From assembly GCA_964459205.1 (NCBI GenBank), contig CAYWKJ010000032.1, forward strand, positions 1 through 12,631: a stretch of DNA of 12,631 bases, in the 5' to 3' direction. Below are positions 1-6,698 of this stretch, piece after piece. How positions within the stretch are numbered: the stretch's first letter is position 1; each line of letters opens with the position of its first letter. Made by a program: the position numbers and the translations under genes. A model generated the notes under the pieces. That model saw only the letters and a list, made by a program, of their open reading frames with translations, was not told the origin of the DNA and searched no databases. The stretch comes from JABJMC01 sp964459205. Lineage in GTDB: Bacteria > Patescibacteriota > Gracilibacteria > UBA1369 > UBA12473.

Positions 1-160
1 AATATAAAAAATTAATTTATCTCTAACTACCCTCTCCTCTAACTAAGCATAATTCTCCCGAACCTCAGGACATAACGGCGGAGAGTGTTTTAAATCTTTG
101 TGTAAATTATAGGTAGCGGCCGGGCAGGAATTTAAGCATAAATTAAACTTTAATCCTTTA

Positions 161-189
161 ATTTTACCATATTTAACCTATTTTTGCAA
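161..189 (-). promoter_or_regulatory. Possible leftward sigma70-type promoter
   Basis: Read on the minus strand there is TTGCAA (184-189), a 17-nt spacer and TAAAAT (161-166). This is a fair match to -35/-10 boxes with ideal spacing. It would drive a gene lying left of the window across bases 1-160, where no substantial ORF is visible on either strand. The region is very AT-rich, so a chance match is quite possible. Confidence 0.3.
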
Positions 190-226
190 CCTTGTGTCCT
201 GCTTTAATAACCCGTATCTTACGAGC

Positions 227-676
227 ATGAAAACTTGGTTTCCTTTTTCATGTTTAGCCACTGTTCTCCTAGCAATTGACCTGGGGACCAAAATAATGGC
301 CGAAAAGTTGTTTATTAATGATCCATGGCAGCCTTTTTCTTGGTTTAAAATGGATTTTATCGAAAATACGGGGATTGCTTTTGGAATACCTTTTGGGGGG
401 CTTGGTCAGATTATAATGAGTATCTTAATTTTGATTATTTTGGCTATTTATGCGATACGAGAACTCGATTTTAATAAGGTTTCTGTTAAAATATTTTCAG
501 CGTTGATTTTAGGAGGCGCCTTAGGAAATTTATATGATCGAATTTTCTTAGGAGCTGTCCGAGATTTTATTGGAATCGGTCCGTGGCCACTGTTTAACAT
601 CGCAGATATGGCAATAACGGTCGGAGTCCTAATGCTCGCCTTTTATACTTATTACTCCTCTCCCAATGAATCCTGA
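227..676 (+). CDS. lspA: Lipoprotein signal peptidase (signal peptidase II)
   Basis: Membrane aspartyl protease that cleaves the signal peptide from prolipoproteins after the lipobox cysteine has been diacylated. The 149-residue product has the family signatures in order: DLGTK (18-22), the ENTGIAFG motif (46-53), GGALGNLYDR (96-105), VRDFI (111-115) and FNIADMA (123-129). By homology the catalytic pair is Asp113 and Asp127. The loop between them is short (14 residues). Four hydrophobic segments fit the usual four-helix topology. A GTG at 194 would add 11 residues without hydrophobic or conserved character, so the ATG at 227 is preferred; neither has a clear Shine-Dalgarno sequence. The TGA stop overlaps the next gene by 11 nt, which suggests translational coupling. 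No lgt or other lipoprotein-processing gene is nearby. Confidence 0.93.
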   Translation: MKTWFPFSCLATVLLAIDLGTKIMAEKLFINDPWQPFSWFKMDFIENTGIAFGIPFGGLGQIIMSILILIILAIYAIRELDFNKVSVKIFSALILGGALGNLYDRIFLGAVRDFIGIGPWPLFNIADMAITVGVLMLAFYTYYSSPNES

Positions 677-1463
677 TACTAACTTAGGCCCTCGTCCGGT
701 CCCGCTTTTGGTACTACTACTCCGTGCCCTTGGTGGCATTGGTGGTGGCATTATTGGAACCGCAGTGGTGGTGGTTATTTCTATTTTAGGGGCTGGAATC
801 TTGCAGTCTGCGCTAGGAACTGGCAGCGAAGATGGTTCGGTTCACCCACTTTTTGTGTTTGTTTTTATTGCCATGATGTTTTTAGGATCTCTTACATCTA
901 ACCTGTTAGGTCCGCTATTTTTAGGATTATCGGATCGTCAAAAATATAAAGCTCTAACTACCAGCTTGTATCAAATTTTTATTGCAAATATTGTAATTTT
1001 AATTGTTTTGGTGCCGGTTTATATGATTGTTTCCGGCCTAAAAGTGGAAATGCTATCGTCAGTGGCAGCTTTGCAAGTAGTAGTGAGCGCTTTCATTAGT
1101 GCTTTGATTTTAGAAATTATTGCAGATCACAAATATGCCCTACTAGGTGTTTATAGTACGGCTTTTTCAATTCTGGTAAGTGCGGGGATTTATTTCTTCT
1201 TTTATAGTGTAAGTTCGCAGCAGCCAATTATTTTGCTTTTCCTAGCTCTTCCAGTTATCTGGGGAGCAATTGGAATTTTTAGTGGCTTAATGGGATTAGT
1301 TTACGAAAAAGTTTATCGCCTCTATGGAATAGATTTCCTAAGTAGTGCTGTTAAATATGGCAATGATGAAAACTATGGCGTTGAACCAGTTGAAGAAGAT
1401 GAGGAAGCTGAAGAAGAAAAGTCTAAGAATGAAGCTGGAGCAGATTTTCTAGGGAAAAACTAG
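666..1463 (+). CDS. Unidentified six-helix membrane protein with acidic C-tail
   Basis: I do not recognise this family. The 265-residue product has a short Pro/Leu-rich N-terminus, then about six hydrophobic segments (roughly 29-48, 61-85, 103-123, 132-152, 158-180, 188-212). It ends in a hydrophilic cytoplasmic-like tail with a run of Glu/Asp at 242-251. No signal peptide, catalytic motif or transporter signature is evident. The layout loosely recalls small YIP1-like bundle proteins, but I see no diagnostic motif, so this is only a guess. The ATG lies inside lspA (11-nt overlap), so the two are probably cotranscribed and translationally coupled, hinting at a membrane or envelope role. Its TAG stop is part of CTAG (1460-1463), which also supplies the stop of the opposing aroE. 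Confidence 0.8.
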   Translation: MNPDTNLGPRPVPLLVLLLRALGGIGGGIIGTAVVVVISILGAGILQSALGTGSEDGSVHPLFVFVFIAMMFLGSLTSNLLGPLFLGLSDRQKYKALTTSLYQIFIANIVILIVLVPVYMIVSGLKVEMLSSVAALQVVVSAFISALILEIIADHKYALLGVYSTAFSILVSAGIYFFFYSVSSQQPIILLFLALPVIWGAIGIFSGLMGLVYEKVYRLYGIDFLSSAVKYGNDENYGVEPVEEDEEAEEEKSKNEAGADFLGKN

Positions 1464-2251
1464 AGAGCCTTTTCCATAACCTCTTGTGGGGGTTTTTGCC
1501 CAGTCCATAATTCAAACTGCATCATCCCTTGGTAAAGCAGCATTTTTTTGCCGTCTAAAGTGGTGCATCCAGCGACTTTAGCCTCTTTTAAAAGCTTAGT
1601 TTCGCCGTTTTGGCGATAAACAATATCAAAAACTGTCATATCTGATTCAAGGAAGTCCTGCGGCACTAAATCTGGCTCCTCCTCTCCTTCAAGTCCAACT
1701 GAGGTTGTATTAATTAAAATATCTGGCGTTTCAGTGGGAAGATCTGCAAAATTACCTCCATAACGAACCCCAAACTCTTTAGCCACATCCACCCCAGTAG
1801 TTGGAGTACGATTGATGATAGTTATTGAGTTAACCGACGACTTAAGAGCTGCAATTATAGCCCGGGCGGCACCTCCAGCTCCCATGACCACTACCCTTTT
1901 ATCAGCAAGATCAGGGGTAACTTCTTGAAGAGCTCGCAAAAACCCAAGGGCGTCGGTGTTGGCGCCGACCCGGATCCCGTCTTTTTTGTACATGGTGTTT
2001 ACGGCGCCAATTTGAACAGCCTCGTCACCGATTTTATCTAAATATTGGCCCACTTCTTCCTTATGAGGCAAAGAAATTGCCAGCCCCTCGATATCGGTTC
2101 TATCTCTCATAAACGCTTCAAGTTCCTCGGATTTTACATCAAACTTCTCAAATACAGCATCAATCCCCAGCGCCTTAAAAGCTGCGTTATGCATGGCTGG
2201 TGATAATGAATGCTCTACTGGATGAGCAACAATTCCAAATACTTTGGTCAT
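1460..2251 (-). CDS. aroE: Shikimate dehydrogenase (NADP+)
   Basis: Cytosolic enzyme that reduces 3-dehydroshikimate to shikimate with NADPH, the fourth step after DAHP synthesis on the way to chorismate and aromatic amino acids. The 263-residue length is typical. The shikimate-binding motif HSLSPAMHN (14-22) is present, as are the catalytic Lys64 in SLPHK, GAVNT (82-86), and Asp100 in NTDALGF. The Rossmann loop GAGGAAR (124-130) is followed by NRT (147-149), usual for NADP binding. NTTSVGL (181-187) and the C-terminal run through YQGMMQFELWTG (240-251) complete the fold. All key residues are intact. It starts 10 nt after the slipin stop and is probably its operon partner. No other shikimate gene is in the window, and no Shine-Dalgarno sequence precedes the ATG. 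Confidence 0.95.
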   Translation of the reverse strand: MTKVFGIVAHPVEHSLSPAMHNAAFKALGIDAVFEKFDVKSEELEAFMRDRTDIEGLAISLPHKEEVGQYLDKIGDEAVQIGAVNTMYKKDGIRVGANTDALGFLRALQEVTPDLADKRVVVMGAGGAARAIIAALKSSVNSITIINRTPTTGVDVAKEFGVRYGGNFADLPTETPDILINTTSVGLEGEEEPDLVPQDFLESDMTVFDIVYRQNGETKLLKEAKVAGCTTLDGKKMLLYQGMMQFELWTGQKPPQEVMEKAL

Positions 2252-2261
2252 TTTAAAACAA

Positions 2262-3011
2262 TTATTTCTTCGCTATCCCTTTCATCGCATCCAAAACTTC
2301 TATTGGAAGCATCCAAATAGTGGTATTGGATTGATCAGAAGAAATGTCGTTAACAGATTGGAGAGTACGTAAGTGTAGTGCCCCTTTGGCTTGTCCAAGC
2401 ATGTCAGCCGCTTTAGTAAGATTTACAGCCGCCGTAACTTCACCCTCGGCTTTAATAACCACCGCGCGACGTTCACGTTCTGCTTCAGCTTCTTTAGACA
2501 TAGTTCTTTTCATATCTTCCGGAAGAACAACATCTTTCAGTTCCACGTTTTGTACTTTAATTCCCCAAGGATCAGTTGCTTTATCAATAATGCCTCGAAT
2601 ATTGGCAGAAACTTCTTCACGGTTTTGAAGTAAGTGATCAAGCGTTACCTCTCCCACCGCATTACGCATAGTGGTTTGAGCGAGTTGGCTAGTAGCGTAA
2701 TAGAAGTTTTCAACCTCCAAAATTGCTTTATCCGCCTCAGCCACACGGTAGTAAATCACCGCGTTAATCATGACCGAAACATTATCCTTAGTGATTGCCT
2801 CCTGATTAGGCACATCCACAGCTTTCACACGCATGTCCACTTTCATCATGGACTGGAAAATGGGAACAACTAAACGCCAACCTGGTTCAATAGTCCCAGT
2901 ATATTTACCTAAAGTGAATTTAACACCACGCTGATACTGATTAATCTGGCGAATCGAGATAAGAATTACAAAACCCGCCGCTAGAAATAAGAAAACGAAT
3001 ATTCCTTCCAT
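2262..3011 (-). CDS. Slipin / SPFH (band 7) membrane scaffold protein
   Basis: Member of the stomatin/slipin branch of SPFH proteins, which oligomerise on the membrane and organise microdomains or partner proteases and channels. The 249-residue product has one N-terminal hydrophobic helix (3-20) and then the SPFH domain, beginning near NQYQRGV (24-30). The family stretch DVVLPEDMKR (160-169) leads into the charged helical segment EAEAERERRAVVIKAEGE (174-191), a strong slipin hallmark. The protein ends soon after a hydrophobic patch (231-239). Slipins are often paired with an NfeD-family gene; none is present here. The downstream neighbour is aroE and the divergent upstream neighbour is an MscS-type channel. 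The start is set by the hydrophobic N-terminus; no Shine-Dalgarno sequence is visible. Confidence 0.92.
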   Translation of the reverse strand: MEGIFVFLFLAAGFVILISIRQINQYQRGVKFTLGKYTGTIEPGWRLVVPIFQSMMKVDMRVKAVDVPNQEAITKDNVSVMINAVIYYRVAEADKAILEVENFYYATSQLAQTTMRNAVGEVTLDHLLQNREEVSANIRGIIDKATDPWGIKVQNVELKDVVLPEDMKRTMSKEAEAERERRAVVIKAEGEVTAAVNLTKAADMLGQAKGALHLRTLQSVNDISSDQSNTTIWMLPIEVLDAMKGIAKK

Positions 3012-3042
3012 GATATTTAAGGTTAAGAACTAAGCTTATGGC

Positions 3043-3051
3043 ATTGTATCA
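3043..3051 (-). promoter_or_regulatory. Extended -10 promoter candidate for slipin-aroE
   Basis: On the minus strand the sequence TGATACAAT is an extended -10 element (TG, one base, TACAAT at 3043-3048). No good -35 box is seen at normal spacing. Transcription would start near 3036, giving a leader of about 25 nt before the slipin ATG. The 8-bp palindrome TAAGCTTA (3031-3038) lies at the predicted start point and could be an operator or chance. Confidence 0.4.
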
Positions 3052-3089
3052 TGGGGTCTAAAAATAAAGAAATATAAGGGGGTCTCTAC

Positions 3090-3118
3090 TTGAAATCTTA
3101 TCCCTTTTCTGGTATAAT
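3090..3118 (+). promoter_or_regulatory. Near-consensus sigma70 promoter for mscS
   Basis: TTGAAA (3090-3095), exactly 17 nt, then TATAAT (3113-3118). This is the best promoter in the window. The start point should lie near 3125, leaving about 20 nt of leader before the ATG at 3145, with no Shine-Dalgarno sequence in it. It faces away from the slipin promoter in the same intergenic region. Confidence 0.75.
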
Positions 3119-3144
3119 TATCTGAAAAACTAACATCAAAACAC

Positions 3145-4437
3145 ATGATCTTACGTTTAAAACGAATCGCTCTCTCTGGGATACTTATGCTATCAACCAT
3201 GATTTGGAGCCTGGAATCTGCTTTTGCCGCCAGTATTACTGACCAAGGAAGCACGGCTGCAACTGACACTACTTCTGGTTTAAGCGAATTTTTTGGCGCG
3301 CTTTGGGCCAATGCCCCACACTGGATTGCGGCCATGATTATTTTTGCCTGTTCTTTTATTTTGGCAAAAGTTACCAAAGAAAAGGTTGTTGATCGCGTTT
3401 CTAGCAAACTAGCTGAAGATGACCAAGAAGTTCTAGTTTTGATTGGACGAGCAACTTATGTGGCTGTTTTACTGCTTGGTGTTACAGTTTCTCTGAAAAT
3501 TGCCGGAATTGATTTAACGGCCATTATTGCAGCCGTTGGTTTTGGAATGGGTTTTGCCATGCAAGATCTAATTATGAACTTTATTGCGGGAATTATGATT
3601 TTGGTGAATCGCCAATTTACATTAGGTGATTTTATTAAAGTTAATGACACAATTGGCCAGGTTGTAGAAATTCAATCTCGAGCCACGATTTTAAAAGCCC
3701 TAGACGGCACTCGAGTAATTGTTCCTAACTCTCAACTTTTCACTAATCAAGTGACTAGTTTTACTTCTAATCCTTTCCGAAGAATTGAAGTAGCCGTTGG
3801 AGTGGAATATCGAACAGATTTGGCCCATGCCACCCAGATTATTAAAGAAGCTCTAAATGAAAATGAACATGTTTTAAAAGAGCCGCAATCAGCAATTATT
3901 TTGGATGAGTTTGCAGATAGTTCGATTAACTTTTTAGTTAGGTTCTGGGTTGATTCTAAATCTAACTGGGTAGGAGCTAAGTCCCAAGTAATTCACTCCA
4001 TTAAGAAACATTTTGATAAAGAAGGAATTGGTATTCCGTTCCCAATTCGAACACTAGTCATGGATAAAGATACCGAGGATGTAATGATTCCAGTTTATGA
4101 AGTAGAAAAAGAAGAAATGACAATGAAAAAAGATCAACGCGCTAAAGAAGAAGCAGAGCTTGCCTCTAGAGTTGAGGCTGCTGCAGGACGTGTAGAAAAA
4201 ATTCAAGATATTCAGCCGCCACCAAGACCGACTCCCATACAGGAAGAAAATGTGGCTGAAGTGGCCAAAGCAGCTGAAGAAGTTCAAGCCGAACAAGACT
4301 CTGAGCCAGCAGTGATGCCAGTTGTTGAAAAAACTGAAACTGGGGCATCGTTTTTGCAAGCTTCACCAACCCCGGCAGAGGAGGCGGTACCAGCATCTCC
4401 CCCGCCAAGGCCAACTCCGAAATCACAGATTATTTAG
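3145..4437 (+). CDS. MscS-family mechanosensitive channel with long Pro/Glu-rich tail
   Basis: Small-conductance mechanosensitive channel family, which releases solutes when membrane tension rises. The 430-residue product begins with a signal-peptide-like segment (1-28, AFA before a possible cut). Two hydrophobic helices follow (about 59-75 and 97-118), then the pore-lining helix in the Gly/Ala-rich stretch 127-150 leading to NRQFTLGDFIKV (155-166). The beta and C-terminal alpha/beta domains follow, with RVIVPNSQL (190-198) and the GIPFP signature (296-300). The last roughly 115 residues are unlike a standard MscS: a charged, probably helical segment (318-355), then a low-complexity region with the heptad PPPRPTP at 358-364 and again at 419-425. 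The tail is probably disordered and cytoplasmic. A strong promoter precedes the gene and a hairpin follows it, so it may be monocistronic. Confidence 0.92.
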   Translation: MILRLKRIALSGILMLSTMIWSLESAFAASITDQGSTAATDTTSGLSEFFGALWANAPHWIAAMIIFACSFILAKVTKEKVVDRVSSKLAEDDQEVLVLIGRATYVAVLLLGVTVSLKIAGIDLTAIIAAVGFGMGFAMQDLIMNFIAGIMILVNRQFTLGDFIKVNDTIGQVVEIQSRATILKALDGTRVIVPNSQLFTNQVTSFTSNPFRRIEVAVGVEYRTDLAHATQIIKEALNENEHVLKEPQSAIILDEFADSSINFLVRFWVDSKSNWVGAKSQVIHSIKKHFDKEGIGIPFPIRTLVMDKDTEDVMIPVYEVEKEEMTMKKDQRAKEEAELASRVEAAAGRVEKIQDIQPPPRPTPIQEENVAEVAKAAEEVQAEQDSEPAVMPVVEKTETGASFLQASPTPAEEAVPASPPPRPTPKSQII

Positions 4438-4443
4438 TAAAAA

Positions 4444-4471
4444 TTTAGTTCACTGTGTATCATGAGCTAAA
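4444..4471 (+). terminator. Hairpin after mscS, weak terminator or operator
   Basis: TTTAGTTCA (4444-4452) pairs with TGAGCTAAA (4463-4471) as a 9-bp stem with one G-T wobble and a 10-nt loop. A run of five T follows at 4480-4484, nine bases past the stem, which is farther than in a classical intrinsic terminator, and the stem is AT-rich. It sits 7 nt after the mscS stop and 24 nt before proA, so it could attenuate readthrough or be a protein-binding palindrome. Confidence 0.4.
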
Positions 4472-4495
4472 CAATTTACTTTTTAGTTGTAATTT

Positions 4496-5743
4496 ATGGA
4501 TTTAATTAAACAAGCCGAGGCAGCCAAACAAGCTTCGCGCGTACTCAATACTCTTACTGCTTCGGAAAAGAATGTAGCCCTAACTAAGATTGGAGAAGCT
4601 TTAGTGGTACATCAGGATGAAATTTTAGCAGCAAACAAAGAAGATGTTGCGCGGGCGGAAGAAGCTGGCCAAACTGTTATGGTGGATCGACTTATGCTGG
4701 ATGACAAACGGATTGCAGGGATTGCGAATGAACTTAAAAATGTGGTGAGTTTGGAGGATGAGGTTGGGAAGGTGATAGATTCGCGCGAGCGGCCGAATGG
4801 CTTATCTATGGAAAGAGTGCGGGTTCCGCTCGGTGTAATTGGGATAATCTATGAATCAAGGCCAAACGTGACTGTGGATGCCGCGGTGCTATGTTTAAAA
4901 AGTGGTAATGCCGTTATGCTGAAAGGTGGTTCTGATGCAATTTCTTCTAATCGTGCGTTGGTTAAGGTAATGCGCGAGGCTTTAGAGGGCACTGCGATTC
5001 CTCCGGATGCAATTCAGTTTTTAGATACTACAGATCGAGCGGTAACTGGTGAATTTTTGAAACTGCGCAATTATTTGGATGTCATTATCCCACGTGGCGG
5101 AAAAGGCCTTATAAATTTTGTAGTAGAAAATGCCCAAGTCCCAGTGATCGAAACTGGGGCCTCCGTGGTGCACACATATGTGGACAAAGATGCTGATTTA
5201 GAAAAATCAGCCGCCATAATCGTAAATGCGAAAACTCGACGTGTTTCTATCTGTAATACTCTAGATACTTTGCTGGTGCACACTGATGTTGCGGAAGAAT
5301 TCTTAAGGAAGGCTATCCCCTTGTTGCGCGAAAAAAATGTGAAACTTAAATGCGATGAGCGTTCACTAGCGATTGCGGGGAATGATGGCGTAGCCGCACA
5401 AGATAATGACTTTGGAAAAGAATTTTTAGATTATGTTTTAGCAATTAAAGTCGTTGATTCTGTAGGCGAAGCAATTGCCCATATTTCTAAGCATAGTCTT
5501 AAACATTCAGAAGCAATTTGCACTGAAAATAAGGAAACCGCTGAACAGTTTTTGCGCGAGGTGGATGCGGCCGCAGTGTATTTAAATGCTTCTACTCAAT
5601 TTAGTGATGGGGCACAGTTTGGCCTCGGCGCAGAGATTGGGATTTCAACGCAAAAATTGCATGTACGCGGGCCCTTTGCCCTAGAAGGCCTAACAACTTT
5701 TAAATGGGTGGTGCGCGGAGATGGTCAAATCCGGCCTTTATAA
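4496..5743 (+). CDS. proA: Glutamate-5-semialdehyde dehydrogenase (gamma-glutamyl phosphate reductase)
   Basis: Second enzyme of proline synthesis from glutamate: it reduces gamma-glutamyl phosphate to glutamate-5-semialdehyde with NADPH, in the cytosol. The 415 residues match the normal family length. Visible signatures include GVIGIIYESRPNVTVDAA (113-130), LKGGSDAISSNRAL (142-155), IIPRGGKGLI (197-206), the catalytic Cys253 in SICNTLDTLLVH, KHSEAI (336-341) and the C-terminal DGAQFGLGAEIGISTQK (371-387). Every expected part is present. The ATG at 4496 gives the usual N-terminus, but no Shine-Dalgarno sequence precedes it. ProB (glutamate 5-kinase), the usual partner, is not in the window; ProC lies three genes downstream on the same strand. 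Confidence 0.97.
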   Translation: MDLIKQAEAAKQASRVLNTLTASEKNVALTKIGEALVVHQDEILAANKEDVARAEEAGQTVMVDRLMLDDKRIAGIANELKNVVSLEDEVGKVIDSRERPNGLSMERVRVPLGVIGIIYESRPNVTVDAAVLCLKSGNAVMLKGGSDAISSNRALVKVMREALEGTAIPPDAIQFLDTTDRAVTGEFLKLRNYLDVIIPRGGKGLINFVVENAQVPVIETGASVVHTYVDKDADLEKSAAIIVNAKTRRVSICNTLDTLLVHTDVAEEFLRKAIPLLREKNVKLKCDERSLAIAGNDGVAAQDNDFGKEFLDYVLAIKVVDSVGEAIAHISKHSLKHSEAICTENKETAEQFLREVDAAAVYLNASTQFSDGAQFGLGAEIGISTQKLHVRGPFALEGLTTFKWVVRGDGQIRPL

Positions 5744-5778
5744 AAAAGAGCTACTTATAGCCTAAACAAGGGGTTTTG

Positions 5779-5787
5779 TGATATACT
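5779..5787 (+). promoter_or_regulatory. Extended -10 promoter candidate for nnrD
   Basis: TGATATACT is an extended -10 element (TG at 5779-5780, TATACT at 5782-5787). The -35 position has no good match. Transcription would begin near 5794, only about 14 nt before the TTG at 5808, giving a very short leader. The proA-nnrD gap (64 nt) has no convincing terminator, so readthrough from proA is also possible. Confidence 0.4.
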
Positions 5788-5807
5788 TATTAGTCCTCTA
5801 GCCCCAC

Positions 5808-6668
5808 TTGTTCGTGTTAACTGAAATCAAAAAATCAGACGTCAAAGATCTTTATCCAAAGCGTAAGGAAGATAGTCACAAAGGCATGCATGGCCGAGTA
5901 ATGATTATAGGTGGAAGCTTGGATTATTATGGCGCACCCCTTTTGGCTGGGATGGGAGCATTATTTGGAGGTGCAGACTTAGTTCATTTATGTGTTCCTG
6001 AATGCAATTTTGCGGTTAGCCGAACCTATTATCCAGACTTTATTGTAAAATCTTTTCCCGGAGAATATTTAGATGCTCGGGGAGTAGAACCACTTTATTT
6101 AGAAAGTGAAAAACAAGGTTGTTTAGTGATAGGGCCAGGCATTGGTGAACGACAAGAAACTCTAGCGGCTATTACGGCTCTGATTAAAAAAGTAAAATGC
6201 CCAGTAGTGTTGGATGCCCAAGCTGTTTACTCACTTCCGCAAGAAAAAACTCGTGATAATCAAAACATTCTCATTACGCCTCATGCACAAGAATTTGCTA
6301 ACCTTTGTGATAAACGATTTCCATCATTGCTTATTGAAAAAGTAGAAATGGTAAAAAAGCGTGCCAGAGAATTAAATGTAAATATTTTACTTAAAAATCC
6401 GGTAGACATTGTTGCTTCTCACAAGGGTGATTTTTGTATTAATCAAAGCGGTAACCCAGGGATGACTTCTGGGGGGACCGGTGACGTGCTAGCTGGTCTT
6501 GTTGGCAGCTTAGTGGCACGCGACCTCCCTCTTTACGACGCAGGCCGTTTGGGAGTATTTATTTTGTGCGCCGCCGCCGAAGATTTAAAAGATAAAAAAG
6601 GGTTCAATTTTACAGCCACTGACCTAGCTCTTCAGCTTCCCTATACCATTCACAATTTACTCGACTAG
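5808..6668 (+). CDS. nnrD: ADP-dependent NAD(P)H-hydrate dehydratase
   Basis: Metabolite-repair enzyme of the ribokinase-like YjeF C-terminal family. It dehydrates damaged NADHX and NADPHX back to NADH and NADPH using ADP (ATP in eukaryotes). The 286-residue protein is the dehydratase domain alone, without the N-terminal epimerase half (NnrE) often fused to it. Signatures: SHKGMHGRVMIIGGS (23-37), VIGPGIG (107-113), ITPHAQEF (156-163) and NPGMTSGGTGDVLAGLVG (216-233), with the catalytic-type Asp226 in GTGD. Two family positions look atypical: LDAQAV (135-140), where LDADA is usual, and LKNP (195-198), where LKG is usual. The SHKG region needs a start well upstream of the first internal ATG, so TTG 5808 or GTG 5814 must be used; neither has a clear Shine-Dalgarno sequence. 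The gene lies between proA and DUF1385. Confidence 0.9.
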   Translation: MFVLTEIKKSDVKDLYPKRKEDSHKGMHGRVMIIGGSLDYYGAPLLAGMGALFGGADLVHLCVPECNFAVSRTYYPDFIVKSFPGEYLDARGVEPLYLESEKQGCLVIGPGIGERQETLAAITALIKKVKCPVVLDAQAVYSLPQEKTRDNQNILITPHAQEFANLCDKRFPSLLIEKVEMVKKRARELNVNILLKNPVDIVASHKGDFCINQSGNPGMTSGGTGDVLAGLVGSLVARDLPLYDAGRLGVFILCAAAEDLKDKKGFNFTATDLALQLPYTIHNLLD

Positions 6669-6685
6669 GAGTTAATATTTGGTGT

Positions 6686-6691
6686 AAGGTG
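6686..6691 (+). promoter_or_regulatory. Shine-Dalgarno-like site for the DUF1385 gene
   Basis: AAGGTG lies 7 nt before the ATG at 6699, a normal spacing. It is the only start in the window with a reasonable match to the anti-SD sequence, and it supports the choice of 6699. Confidence 0.55.
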
Positions 6692-6698
6692 AAAACCT

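Noticed and set aside
194..226. GTG at 194 as the lspA start
   Set aside because: It adds 11 polar residues before a natural N-terminus at 227; no Shine-Dalgarno sequence supports it.
2344..2873. Three overlapping plus-strand open frames inside the slipin gene
   Set aside because: They are antisense to a clearly conserved protein and their products show no coherent composition or motif.
3036..3407. Open frame of 123 codons on the minus strand across the slipin-mscS gap
   Set aside because: It lies antisense to the mscS start, covers the strong promoter, and its product has no recognisable domain; it is a shadow frame.
4700..5100. Slightly GC-richer stretch inside proA suggesting transfer
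   Set aside because: Only short patches are richer in GC; the rest of the gene resembles its neighbours, and no mobile-element marks flank it.
5744..5778. Possible terminator after proA (GCTA/TAGC and nearby short repeats)
   Set aside because: Stems are only about 4 bp and no T-run follows at proper spacing.
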